Shown here piece after piece: positions 9,290-18,027 of a stretch of 64,000 bases of DNA. Under the pieces are notes generated by a model. The model was not told where the DNA came from. It saw only the letters and a list, made by a program, of their open reading frames with translations, and did no database searches. Source of the DNA: Marivirga sericea (lineage in GTDB: Bacteria; Bacteroidota; Bacteroidia; Cytophagales; Cyclobacteriaceae); the NCBI RefSeq assembly GCF_900177665.1, contig NZ_FXAW01000001.1, forward strand, positions 1,190,925 through 1,254,924, in the 5' to 3' direction. Positions within the stretch are counted from its first letter, which is position 1. The number at the start of each line of letters is the position of its first letter. The position numbers and the translations under genes were made by a program.

Positions 9290-10762
9290 TTATTCAATAG
9301 TGGCGGTATAATTCTCACCGTCAAACGTTAAAGTCACTGTATAACTCTCAGTAGCATCTACACTCAAGTTATCGCCTCCCGCTGTTAAAGCGGCTGGATC
9401 TCCACCTAAGTTAAAATCCCAGCTGTCACCAGCTCTGAATTTATACTCACCAGTGAATTCTCCTGTCAGCGTATAAGTGGTTACACCCTCTACAAAACCA
9501 TCAGTGGCCATATCAACATCCTCTTCCCAACTTGCGGAAGGAGATCCTTCACCTATCACACCCCATCCGGTAGCGCTCATTGTTGAAATCCACGTTCCAC
9601 CTTCGTCAGCTGTTGATAATGTAATGTAATAGGCACCTTCAGCTGGCGCTTCTATATCTGCTCCATTTACTGCAAGGGTAGCTTCCGAACCATCAGCAGG
9701 TAATACGCCACCTAAATTAAAAGTCCAGTCATCATTAGTTCTCAACTTAAATCTTCTCCCCTGATCATCAACACTTGTTTCACCAAAGTAAACAACACCT
9801 ACCCATTTATGAACACCTTCGTTTAGGCCTACATAATGCATGTTTCTATCAGCATCGAATCCATTAGCGTTTGCACTTCCAATAACACCGAATTGATATT
9901 CAGCTGGGTCAAAAGTAATCTCTGGTGCATCACCAGTTCTTTCTTGAGAAAATGCAAATCCATTTTCAATAGAAAAAGCAACTTCTATATCAAATACTCC
10001 TTCGTTCTCAGCAGTCATCTCGAAATTACCACCTACATTTCCTGGTTCAAGATCATCAATGGCACCTCCAAAATTAGTAAACATTAAATAACCGTTATCT
10101 GAAGTTAATCCTCCATCTGGATCAATCCTTCTATCAATATTCCAGGTGCCATTAAATCTAAATTTATACCATCCAGCCCTTAAAAGAATATCAGAGCCAG
10201 TCCAGGAGCCACCTTCTTCATCTACAGAACCTGTGAGTGGAGTATCATCATTTCCACCGTTCGGAGTTGCTGCTCCTATTAAACCAACAGAGTTAATTTT
10301 GAATATAACAATTTCACCCGTTAACTCGTCATGAGAAATTTTATAAAAACCTTCTTCAATAGTGAAAGGGTCCCCGCCATCTGTGGCGTCAGTTACTACC
10401 TGATATGTTTTTGGCTCTTCATCAGTCCCATAGTTAATTGTTTCGATAGCCCCGCCTATAGTCGCAGCAACTGCACGATCAACCGTTTGAACAATATTAT
10501 AATCACCGCCAGATAAATGAAAATATCCGGTCACAAAACCTGATCTTTCTTGGGCTCCAAATCCATCAGCTTCCACTTGCTCTGACGTCATTTGCATCGT
10601 AGCCAATGGATCTTGACCAGCTGAGATAAGATAAATACCATCTGCTACCGACAATCCATCCTCATCCACTTCAATTGTAGGCTCGTCTTCATCGCATGAT
10701 ACCATAAACATTGTTGCGGTCAGCAACAGTGCCAGGCTCCATAATTTTCTTAAGTTTTTCAT
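9290..10762 (-). CDS. SusE/SusF-like starch-binding outer-membrane lipoprotein
   Basis: This is a surface lipoprotein expected to bind starch alongside SusCD. The 490 residues start with a lipoprotein signal (FMVSC, Cys23) followed by an acidic DEDEP stretch, like Bacteroidota surface-export signals. The rest is beta-rich with several repeated Ig/CBM-like units: W..FRFNG/FRAGD and FNLGG motifs recur at about residues 195-215, 345-360 and 440-455. It is the first gene on the minus strand of the locus and lies next to the LacI operators. Family assignment rests on layout and repeats, so the exact Sus class is tentative. Confidence 0.8.
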   Translation of the reverse strand: MKNLRKLWSLALLLTATMFMVSCDEDEPTIEVDEDGLSVADGIYLISAGQDPLATMQMTSEQVEADGFGAQERSGFVTGYFHLSGGDYNIVQTVDRAVAATIGGAIETINYGTDEEPKTYQVVTDATDGGDPFTIEEGFYKISHDELTGEIVIFKINSVGLIGAATPNGGNDDTPLTGSVDEEGGSWTGSDILLRAGWYKFRFNGTWNIDRRIDPDGGLTSDNGYLMFTNFGGAIDDLEPGNVGGNFEMTAENEGVFDIEVAFSIENGFAFSQERTGDAPEITFDPAEYQFGVIGSANANGFDADRNMHYVGLNEGVHKWVGVVYFGETSVDDQGRRFKLRTNDDWTFNLGGVLPADGSEATLAVNGADIEAPAEGAYYITLSTADEGGTWISTMSATGWGVIGEGSPSASWEEDVDMATDGFVEGVTTYTLTGEFTGEYKFRAGDSWDFNLGGDPAALTAGGDNLSVDATESYTVTLTFDGENYTATIE

Positions 10763-10816
10763 AATTTAATTGTTTTAAAGATTATTTGATTTTGAGGTTA
10801 AAGCGGCAAAAATTCT

Positions 10817-10826
10817 GTTGCGCAAC
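10817..10826. promoter_or_regulatory. Palindrome GTTGCGCAAC near the susE/F-like promoter
   Basis: This perfect 10-bp palindrome lies about 55 bases upstream of the lipoprotein start. It carries the same CGCAA/TTGCG half-sites as the LacI operators but back to back. It may be a weaker or alternative operator; function is inferred. Confidence 0.4.
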
Positions 10827-10894
10827 TTCATATTCAACAATTCAAGTTTAGGGTAAGAATCAACTTCAAAACAGCTTAATCGAATATTTTTTAC

Positions 10895-10920
10895 CGCAAT
10901 CGGTTGCGCAATCGTTTGCG
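10895..10920. promoter_or_regulatory. Tandem LacI-family operators
   Basis: Two overlapping 14-bp sites, CGCAATCGGTTGCG (10895-10908) and CGCAATCGTTTGCG (10907-10920), share two bases. They have the CGCAA....TTGCG form typical of LacI-family operators. They lie midway in the 303-base divergent region between the starch operon and the LacI gene, so both transcription units could respond to the regulator. Confidence 0.75.
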
Positions 10921-11065
10921 TAAATGAAGATTTACTGGGATGCTTGCCTTTGATGAATTTTCTACTTAAATCTGTGAAGATATTTCGAGCTATTTTAAAT
11001 AATCAGCAGCGAATTAGCTGGTATAATGACGAAATCGCTCAGGAAACGGGATAAATAATAACTCA

Positions 11066-12094
11066 ATGAAAAAGGCTAATATTACCATAAAAGATATCGC
11101 AAAAGAATTAGGGGTGTCTCCTTCTACTGTTTCCAGAGCTTTAAAAGACCATCCAGATATTGGTGAGGAGACCAAACGACAAATTAATGATTTAGCCAAA
11201 AGGCTGAACTACCAGCCCAATACCGTTGCATTAAGCCTGAGACAGAGCAAAACAAATACACTGGGCGTAATTATACCCGAAATCGCCCACTTTTTCTTTT
11301 CTGCCGTGATCAGCGGGATTGAAGACATAGCTCACGATGCTGGTTATCATGTCATTATAACACAATCCAATGAATCCTTTGAAAGGGAAGTCATGAACAC
11401 GAAGGCCTTATTCAATTCACGGGTGGATGGCATATTAATGTCAGTTTCGAGAGAAACAGAAAATTACGAACACTTACAAAGCCTCTTAGATTATGACATT
11501 CCATTAGTGTTTTTTGACAGAATTATTGATTCGCTCAATGCTTGTAAAGTGATTGTGAATGATGAACAGGGCGCTTATGAAGCTACTACTCATTTAATTG
11601 AACAAGGCTGTTATCGAATTGCACATCTTGCAGGACCGCAAAACTTAGCCATTAGCAAAAATCGATTGAATGGGTATAAAGCAGCTTTAGCAGACAACCG
11701 TTATATGATAGATGATAACCTTATTAAAGTATGCGGGTTGGGTACTTTTGAAGAGGCGGAATCCATTACCAATGAAATTTTAGAATATCGTTTCCCTCCC
11801 GATGCGATTTTTGCGAATAACGATGTAGCCGCTTATGGTGCTATGATGGCTATTAGAAAGAAAAAATTGCGAATACCAGAAGATATCGCTATTGTAGGTT
11901 TTAGCAACTGGAGATTTTCAAGTCTTATTCAGCCAGCACTCTCTTCCGTTACGCAACCCGGCTTTAAAATGGGCCAAGAAGCTACGCGATTGCTTATGAA
12001 ACAAATCAATAAGGGGGAAGATGAAGAAAGTATAACGGAAACAATCTCCCTAAAAACCAATTTAGTCGTACGGGAATCGTCTAAAAAAATATAA
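11066..12094 (+). CDS. LacI-family transcriptional regulator of the starch locus
   Basis: The 342-residue protein has an N-terminal LacI HTH (ITIKDIAKELGVSPSTVSRA, residues 5-24) with the usual hinge helix (VALSLRQSKT), then a periplasmic-binding-protein-like sensor core (TLGVIIPEI, FDRIID, FANNDVAAYGAM). It ends with the standard family C-terminus. It lies between the divergent starch operon and the downstream alpha-glucosidase and transporter genes, and matching operators occur on both sides (10895-10920 and 12197-12210). The effector is probably maltose or a maltodextrin, which is inferred from context. Confidence 0.93.
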   Translation: MKKANITIKDIAKELGVSPSTVSRALKDHPDIGEETKRQINDLAKRLNYQPNTVALSLRQSKTNTLGVIIPEIAHFFFSAVISGIEDIAHDAGYHVIITQSNESFEREVMNTKALFNSRVDGILMSVSRETENYEHLQSLLDYDIPLVFFDRIIDSLNACKVIVNDEQGAYEATTHLIEQGCYRIAHLAGPQNLAISKNRLNGYKAALADNRYMIDDNLIKVCGLGTFEEAESITNEILEYRFPPDAIFANNDVAAYGAMMAIRKKKLRIPEDIAIVGFSNWRFSSLIQPALSSVTQPGFKMGQEATRLLMKQINKGEDEESITETISLKTNLVVRESSKKI

Positions 12095-12196
12095 AGTATT
12101 TTATTAATTAAATTTCTAATTACTTAAATCTCCCCTATCTTGATAAAGCCATATTAATAAATTATTAAATACAAATGATTATTTTGCAATCGAAAC

Positions 12197-12210
12197 CGCA
12201 AACGTTTGCG
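12197..12210. promoter_or_regulatory. Perfect LacI-type operator before the alpha-glucosidase gene
   Basis: CGCAAACGTTTGCG is a perfect 14-bp palindrome of the same type as the sites at 10895-10920. It lies 75 bases before the alpha-glucosidase start and is followed at 12212-12219 by TAAATTTA, close to the Bacteroidota -7 element TAnnTTTG. Binding would block that promoter. Confidence 0.8.
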
Positions 12211-12284
12211 CTAAATTTATGTTAAAATCAAGATTATCGGATTCTAATATTCGATAGCTTAGCGGTTCTTAAAAGGCATTACTG

Positions 12285-14717
12285 ATGATTAATTCACAAA
12301 CTATAGATAGATCAAACCTTAACCTCCACTGCGGAAAAATCGAAAATTATAAGCGTAATGCTTACGGTATTTTTGGTAAAACTGAAAATGCATTTTTCAG
12401 AATATCTGTTGTTCAAAGAGGGGTTTTTAAAATCCATTTAAGCCGCACCGAAGAGTTCGATGAACACTCCTATGCAGTAATTTCAAAACCGGTTGGTATC
12501 GATTTTTCTATTATTGATGCAAATGGTCATTTAGAGCTAAAAACTGAAACTTTAACCTTAGAGATTAAAAAAGACCCATTTACCATCATTTTTAAGAATG
12601 CAGACGGTAACATTATTAATGAAGATGATCCCACTTTAGGCACTTCTTGGATTGGAGAGCAAGTAACCACCTACAAGAGGCTTCAAGAGGGAGAAAGATT
12701 TATAGGACTTGGTGAAAAAACTGGCCCGCTTGACCGAAAAGGCAATGGGTATCAGAATTGGAACACCGATCATTTCGGATATCCTCCAGATAGCGATCCC
12801 TTATACTGTACCACGCCTTTTTACATAGGAATTCATAACGGACTTTCATACGGACTATATTTAGATAATTCCCACAAAACACATTTCAATTTCGGAGCTT
12901 CTAACCGAAGATTTTCTAGCTTTTCAGCAGATCAAGGTGATATGGCCTACTATTTCATTCATGAAGAAAACATAGAAGGAATTATCAGCTCTTATACGGA
13001 TTTGACTGGAAGAATGGAGCTCCCTCCTATTTGGAGCTTGGGCTACCAGCAATGCCGATACAGCTATAAGCCAGATAAAGAAGTATTAAGCATTGCCAAA
13101 TTCTTTCGAGAAAAAGAAATTCCCGCGGATGTTATTGTACTAGACATCCATCATATGGAGCAGTACAAGATATTCACTTGGGATGGGAAAGATTTTCCAA
13201 ATCCTCTGCAAATGATTAAAAAGCTAGAAGAAATGGGCTTTAAAGTAGTAGTCATTTGTGACCCCGGAATAAAGATAGAAGAAGGTTACGAAGCTTATGA
13301 TTCAGGAAAAGACGAAGATGTTTTCATCAAATATCCTGATGGAGAATACTATGAGGGGGAAGTTTGGCCTGGATGGTGCCATTTCCCAGATTTCACAAAA
13401 CCTATAGTACGAAACTGGTGGCAAGAAAAATTAAAAGCCTATACCGACTTAGGGATCTTAGGACTTTGGAATGATATGAATGAAATTGCTACTTGGGGAC
13501 AGCATTTACCTGAACTAATGGAATTTGACTACGAAGGTGAAAAAGCCTCTACTCGAAAGGCGAGGAATGTTTATGGAATGCAAATGGCCAGAAGTACTTA
13601 TGAAGGTGCTAAGCGAAATTCCCCCAACAAAAGAGTGTTTAATTTAACAAGAGCCGGTTTTTCTGGTATACAACGATATGCTGCAGTCTGGACTGGAGAC
13701 AATGTAGCCGATGATGAGCACATGTTATTAGGTGTTCGATTGGTCAATAGTTTAGGATTGGCAGGCGTTGCATTCTCAGGATATGATATTGGTGGTTTTG
13801 CAGGCGATGCTGATAGTCAACTTTTTGCCAGATGGATCTCAATTGGTGCTTTTGCTCCTTTCTTCCGTGGACATAGTATGATTAATAGTAGAGATTCTGA
13901 ACCCTGGGCTTATGGAGAAGAAGTAGAGGAAATTTCAAGAAACTATATCAACCTACGCTACAAGATGATGCCGTACATCTATTCAGCTTTTTATGCGGCC
14001 CATGAGAAAGGAATACCTGTTGCCAGAAGTTTAGCAATCTATCATCCACATGATGCAAAAATCTACAATTCATTGTATGAAAATCAGTATTTCTTTGGGC
14101 CTGATATCATGGTGGCCCCTGTGCCAAGTAAAGTGGATCTAGCTAAAGTTTATTTTCCTAAAGGTGAATGGTACGATTTATTTAATGACACTTATTATGG
14201 TGGAAATCAAGAAGTGATTGTTGAATGTCCTATTGAGCGATTACCAGTTTTTGTCAGAGCTTCGGCTATTATTCCTATGCAAGATAAGCTGGAAAATCTA
14301 AGTCATAATAATAATGATTGTCTTCATTTGCATATTTATGGGGGAAAGGAAGATAACAGCTACGAGTATTATGAAGATGATGGGGAATCATTCAATCATG
14401 TCAGTGGAGAATTTTACAAACGATCGATAGTGTTTAAGCCGGGAAAAAGACAATTGGTTCTCCATTCCAAAAAAGGAGATTACAACTCCCAGTACCATAA
14501 GATAAAATTATTCTTCCATGGCTTTGAAGGTAAATTGAATGGTAAAATTCAGGTGAATCAACAAACCGTACCGCTGGAAAAGAAAGATTTTAATTTTGTG
14601 GAGCAAATATCAAATTTTGATCCCTTACCCGAAAATGAACGAATCAATTTAAAAGTAAGCGACCTACCTTATGCTATTTTCAATTTGGAAGATGACAATA
14701 TTGAAGTCAATTGGTGA
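12285..14717 (+). CDS. GH31 alpha-glucosidase, cytoplasmic
   Basis: It hydrolyses terminal alpha-linked glucose from maltooligosaccharides. The 810 residues have no signal peptide, so it acts in the cytosol on imported sugars. An N-terminal beta domain (to about 240) precedes the barrel. The GH31 signature WNDMNE holds nucleophile Asp397, and WTGDN holds acid/base Asp472. FFRGHS and the C-terminal beta domains (DDGES) follow. It is downstream of a LacI operator and upstream of the sugar transporter gene, so it probably completes starch breakdown started by the GH13 enzyme. Confidence 0.95.
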   Translation: MINSQTIDRSNLNLHCGKIENYKRNAYGIFGKTENAFFRISVVQRGVFKIHLSRTEEFDEHSYAVISKPVGIDFSIIDANGHLELKTETLTLEIKKDPFTIIFKNADGNIINEDDPTLGTSWIGEQVTTYKRLQEGERFIGLGEKTGPLDRKGNGYQNWNTDHFGYPPDSDPLYCTTPFYIGIHNGLSYGLYLDNSHKTHFNFGASNRRFSSFSADQGDMAYYFIHEENIEGIISSYTDLTGRMELPPIWSLGYQQCRYSYKPDKEVLSIAKFFREKEIPADVIVLDIHHMEQYKIFTWDGKDFPNPLQMIKKLEEMGFKVVVICDPGIKIEEGYEAYDSGKDEDVFIKYPDGEYYEGEVWPGWCHFPDFTKPIVRNWWQEKLKAYTDLGILGLWNDMNEIATWGQHLPELMEFDYEGEKASTRKARNVYGMQMARSTYEGAKRNSPNKRVFNLTRAGFSGIQRYAAVWTGDNVADDEHMLLGVRLVNSLGLAGVAFSGYDIGGFAGDADSQLFARWISIGAFAPFFRGHSMINSRDSEPWAYGEEVEEISRNYINLRYKMMPYIYSAFYAAHEKGIPVARSLAIYHPHDAKIYNSLYENQYFFGPDIMVAPVPSKVDLAKVYFPKGEWYDLFNDTYYGGNQEVIVECPIERLPVFVRASAIIPMQDKLENLSHNNNDCLHLHIYGGKEDNSYEYYEDDGESFNHVSGEFYKRSIVFKPGKRQLVLHSKKGDYNSQYHKIKLFFHGFEGKLNGKIQVNQQTVPLEKKDFNFVEQISNFDPLPENERINLKVSDLPYAIFNLEDDNIEVNW

Positions 14718-14846
14718 TGGTAAAGAGGACATCAAGTTATGGTACGCTACATTTTAATCATAGCTCATTTCTTTACAGTATTAGATACCTAAACGACACA
14801 TTGCTAAACCGAGAACTCTTACCACTTTTTAGCTTAAAATTTTAAC

Positions 14847-16184
14847 ATGGAAAACGTATCAATTGCATCTGAAAAGCCAAAATTAAACTTTTGGGAAATC
14901 TGGAACATGAGTTTTGGTTTTTTGGGAATTCAATTCGGCTTTGCATTACAAAATGCAAATGTAAGTCGGATATTTGAAACGCTGGGTGCAGAAAAAGACA
15001 GCTTGCCTATATTATGGCTGGCCGCTCCAGTGACCGGATTAGTAGTTCAACCCATCATTGGATACTACTCTGACAGGACCTGGATTCCTAAATGGGGAAG
15101 ACGTAGACCATTCTTTGCCATTGGTGCCGTTTTAGCGACCATTGCTTTATTTGTTATGCCTAATTCCCCTAGTTTATGGATAGCCGCTGGTATGTTATGG
15201 ATAATGGATGGCTCCATTAATGTCAGTATGGAACCATTTAGAGCTTTTGTAGGAGATGTCTTACCTAATGATCAGCGAACAAAAGGATTTGCTATGCAAG
15301 CCTTTTTTATCGGTATAGGAGCTGTAATAGCGTCTATCCTTCCCTACGCTCTTACTAATTGGCTGGGAGTTAGTAATACAGCAGCTGAAGGACAGATTCC
15401 TGATTCTGTAAAATGGTCCTTCTATATCGGAGGAGTTGCCTTTTTCTCGGCCGTAATGTGGACAGTCTTCAATTCCAAAGAGTATCCTCCTGCTGATATT
15501 GAAAAACTTAAATTAGAAAATAGCGAAAGAGGAGTTTTTACAGGTCTAGCAGAATCCTTCATGGGCATATTTACTATGCCTAAAACCATGGTACAATTAG
15601 CATTTGTCCAATTTTTTTCATGGTTTGCTTTATTTGCAATGTGGATCTACACAACCCCAGCCGTTACTGAACATATCTATGGCACTACCGATACAAAATC
15701 GCTGATCTATAACGAAGGAGCCAACTGGGTAGGCATAATGTTTGGAGTCTATAATGGAGTTGCTGCACTATTTGCTTTCTTATTACCTCAACTAGCCAAA
15801 TATTTCGGAAGAAAGGGTACTCACTTAATTGCTTTGTTTTGTGGAGCAGCAGGCTTAATCTCTATATTTTTTATAAAAGAACCCAATCTACTAGTTTTAA
15901 GCATGATAGGTGTTGGTATTGCCTGGGCTAGTATCTTGTCTGTTCCCTACGCCATGTTAAGTAGTGCTTTACCATCTGATAAAATGGGTTATTATATGGG
16001 GGTATTCAATTTCTTTATTGTCATCCCACAAATAGTAGCCGCTAGTATCTTAGGATTTATCCTAAAGAATTTCTTCAACAATGATGCAATTTATGCCTTG
16101 ATTATTGGAGGTATTTCCATGCTAGCAGCTGGCCTACTGAGCCTAGCAGTACATGATCATGATAAAGAAAAAAAGGTGAATTAA
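14847..16184 (+). CDS. MFS maltose/sugar transporter (SLC45/GPH-like)
   Basis: This inner-membrane carrier of 445 residues has about 12 membrane segments. Motifs include GYYSDRTW and GRRRPFF after TM2 (the MFS loop signature), a central hydrophilic loop at about 205-245 and a GRKGTH loop after TM8. It resembles the sugar:cation symporters that accompany GH31/GH13 genes in Bacteroidota and would move maltose or maltodextrin from periplasm to cytosol. It follows the alpha-glucosidase gene by 129 bases without a terminator, so the two may be co-transcribed. Confidence 0.9.
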   Translation: MENVSIASEKPKLNFWEIWNMSFGFLGIQFGFALQNANVSRIFETLGAEKDSLPILWLAAPVTGLVVQPIIGYYSDRTWIPKWGRRRPFFAIGAVLATIALFVMPNSPSLWIAAGMLWIMDGSINVSMEPFRAFVGDVLPNDQRTKGFAMQAFFIGIGAVIASILPYALTNWLGVSNTAAEGQIPDSVKWSFYIGGVAFFSAVMWTVFNSKEYPPADIEKLKLENSERGVFTGLAESFMGIFTMPKTMVQLAFVQFFSWFALFAMWIYTTPAVTEHIYGTTDTKSLIYNEGANWVGIMFGVYNGVAALFAFLLPQLAKYFGRKGTHLIALFCGAAGLISIFFIKEPNLLVLSMIGVGIAWASILSVPYAMLSSALPSDKMGYYMGVFNFFIVIPQIVAASILGFILKNFFNNDAIYALIIGGISMLAAGLLSLAVHDHDKEKKVN

Positions 16185-16202
16185 TCTAACTAGCTATGTT
16201 AA

Positions 16203-17102
16203 TTATGCTCGTGGATGGAATTCTTTTAAAGTTTGGCTTAAAAAATCTCGATCCAAATGCGTATAAATTTCTGTAGTGGTGATGGATTCGTGGCCTAGCA
16301 TTTCTTGCACAGCTCTCAAATCTGCCCCACCCTCAATCAAATGAGTGGCAAAAGAATGACGGAATGTATGCGGGCTAACTTTCTTTTTTAAACCTGACAA
16401 AGACACTTGCTTTTTGATCATTGTAAAAACAGAGATCCTACTTATAGCTCCTCCAAAACGATTTAAAAATACATAGTCCTTGGCTTCAGGCTTTGCATTT
16501 TGATGTACCCTCACCTCATTTATATAAATTTTCAAGTGTTTGGATGCGGATTTACCCAGCGGAACTAATCTTTCTTTACTTCCCTTCCCTATTATCCTCA
16601 AAAACCCTATATCAAAATAGGTATTAGAGATTTTTAAATGCACTAATTCACTGACTCTTAAACCAGAAGAATAAAGCACTTCTAGCATTGTTACATCTCG
16701 CTGTCCATTTCCTGTGCTTCTATCGATGGAGGTAATAATTTTTTCAATTTCCTCAAGACTCAAAACATCAGGTAATTTTCTACCGAGCTTTGGCGCTTCC
16801 AGTAGTTCTGCCGGATTATCCTTGATAATATCTTCAAATATCAAGTACTTAAAAAAACCTTTGATTCCAGAGACAACTCTCGCTTGACTATGCACTGTCA
16901 TCCCCAATTCATTCACATATTCTAGGAAATTATGTAAATCAGTTGCAGAAACTTCAAGTGGACTTAGATTTCGATTGGAGATATCCAAAAACTGTTTTAG
17001 CTTTAACACATCATGTACATACGCGGCAACAGAATTGTCCGCCAAAGAACGTTCTAATTGTAGATAATTTCTATATTCAGTTAAAAAAATGTCCCAAGCC
17101 AT
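16203..17102 (-). CDS. xerD: Site-specific tyrosine recombinase XerD
   Basis: The 299-residue protein resolves chromosome dimers at dif with a partner recombinase. It has an N-terminal SAM-like domain and a C-terminal catalytic domain with Arg in SGLRVSEL, Lys in GKGSKERLVPL, HTFRHSFATHL, the second His in LGHESITTT and nucleophile Tyr in EIYTHLD. The length and motif set match core XerC/D rather than a mobile-element integrase. Its start is 11 bases from the divergent aroQ start. Confidence 0.92.
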   Translation of the reverse strand: MAWDIFLTEYRNYLQLERSLADNSVAAYVHDVLKLKQFLDISNRNLSPLEVSATDLHNFLEYVNELGMTVHSQARVVSGIKGFFKYLIFEDIIKDNPAELLEAPKLGRKLPDVLSLEEIEKIITSIDRSTGNGQRDVTMLEVLYSSGLRVSELVHLKISNTYFDIGFLRIIGKGSKERLVPLGKSASKHLKIYINEVRVHQNAKPEAKDYVFLNRFGGAISRISVFTMIKKQVSLSGLKKKVSPHTFRHSFATHLIEGGADLRAVQEMLGHESITTTEIYTHLDRDFLSQTLKEFHPRA

Positions 17103-17113
17103 AATCGAATGTA

Positions 17114-17539
17114 ATGGATAAAAAGAGAATCATTATTATTAATGGCCCAAATTTAAACCTTTTAGGCAAAAGAGAACCTGAAATTTATGGAGCAGATTCC
17201 TTTGAGGAATTTTTAAAAAAATTGCAAATCAAAAATCCTGAGCTTCATATTGACTATTACCAATCTAACATTGAAGGTAAGCTGGTCAGCAAAATACAAC
17301 AGGCAGATTCGGATTTTGATGGCATTTTATTGAATGCGGCCGCTTACACGCACACCTCTGTAGCTATACATGATGCTATTGGTGCCATCACTACTCCTGT
17401 AGTAGAAATTCATATTTCAAATATTTATAAAAGAGAAGAATTCAGACATAAAAGCATCATATCTTCTAAATGTGTTGGAATGATTTCGGGTTTGGGCCTG
17501 AAAGGCTATCAACTAGGCCTGAATTATTTTAAAAACTAA
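17114..17539 (+). CDS. aroQ: Type II 3-dehydroquinate dehydratase
   Basis: It converts 3-dehydroquinate to 3-dehydroshikimate in the shikimate pathway. The 141 residues match the usual length. GPNLNLLGKREPEIYG carries the active-site Arg20 and Tyr25 region. SNIEGKLV, NAAAYTHTSVA and EIHISNIYKREEFRH complete the binding site. The next gene, mgsA, starts three bases after the stop, so they share a transcript; the functional link is not obvious. Confidence 0.96.
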   Translation: MDKKRIIIINGPNLNLLGKREPEIYGADSFEEFLKKLQIKNPELHIDYYQSNIEGKLVSKIQQADSDFDGILLNAAAYTHTSVAIHDAIGAITTPVVEIHISNIYKREEFRHKSIISSKCVGMISGLGLKGYQLGLNYFKN

Positions 17540-17542
17540 AGA

Positions 17543-17917
17543 ATGAAAATCGCGATAATAGCCCACGATGGAAAAAAACCAGAAATGGTTTCATTCCTCA
17601 ATAAAAACAAGGATAAGCTCAAGGAAATTTCGTTGGTAGCCACAGGTACAACAGGGAAATATGTGGAAAACACAGGTTTATCAGTGGAGAAATTATTATC
17701 TGGCCCTATAGGAGGTGATGCACAAATAGCGGCCTTATCAGCCGAAAAGAAGCTGGAAATGGTACTCTTCTTCAGGGACCCTCTCGGCAAACATCCACAT
17801 GAACCTGATGTGCAAATGTTGATGCGTATCTGTGACGTTCATAACATTCCGATTGCTACGAATCCCGCAACGGCTCAATTACTGATAGATGCCTTTTGGA
17901 GAAAGCAGATGAAATAG
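17543..17917 (+). CDS. mgsA: Methylglyoxal synthase
   Basis: It converts DHAP to methylglyoxal and phosphate, an overflow route from glycolysis. The 124 residues start about 12 residues later than the E. coli protein. Active-site Asp59 is in GPIGGDAQ (E. coli Asp71) and His86 is in HPHEPDV (E. coli His98). TGTTGKY (phosphate site) and ATNPATA are present. It is coupled to aroQ. Confidence 0.95.
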   Translation: MKIAIIAHDGKKPEMVSFLNKNKDKLKEISLVATGTTGKYVENTGLSVEKLLSGPIGGDAQIAALSAEKKLEMVLFFRDPLGKHPHEPDVQMLMRICDVHNIPIATNPATAQLLIDAFWRKQMK

Positions 17918-18027
17918 TCAACAGTATTGACTGATTATCAAATGATTGAACGATAGTATTCGATCAACCGCATTGTTAAAGTTTTAGAATTGTATTATAT
18001 TACAAATAACTATAAACTTTTTACGCT

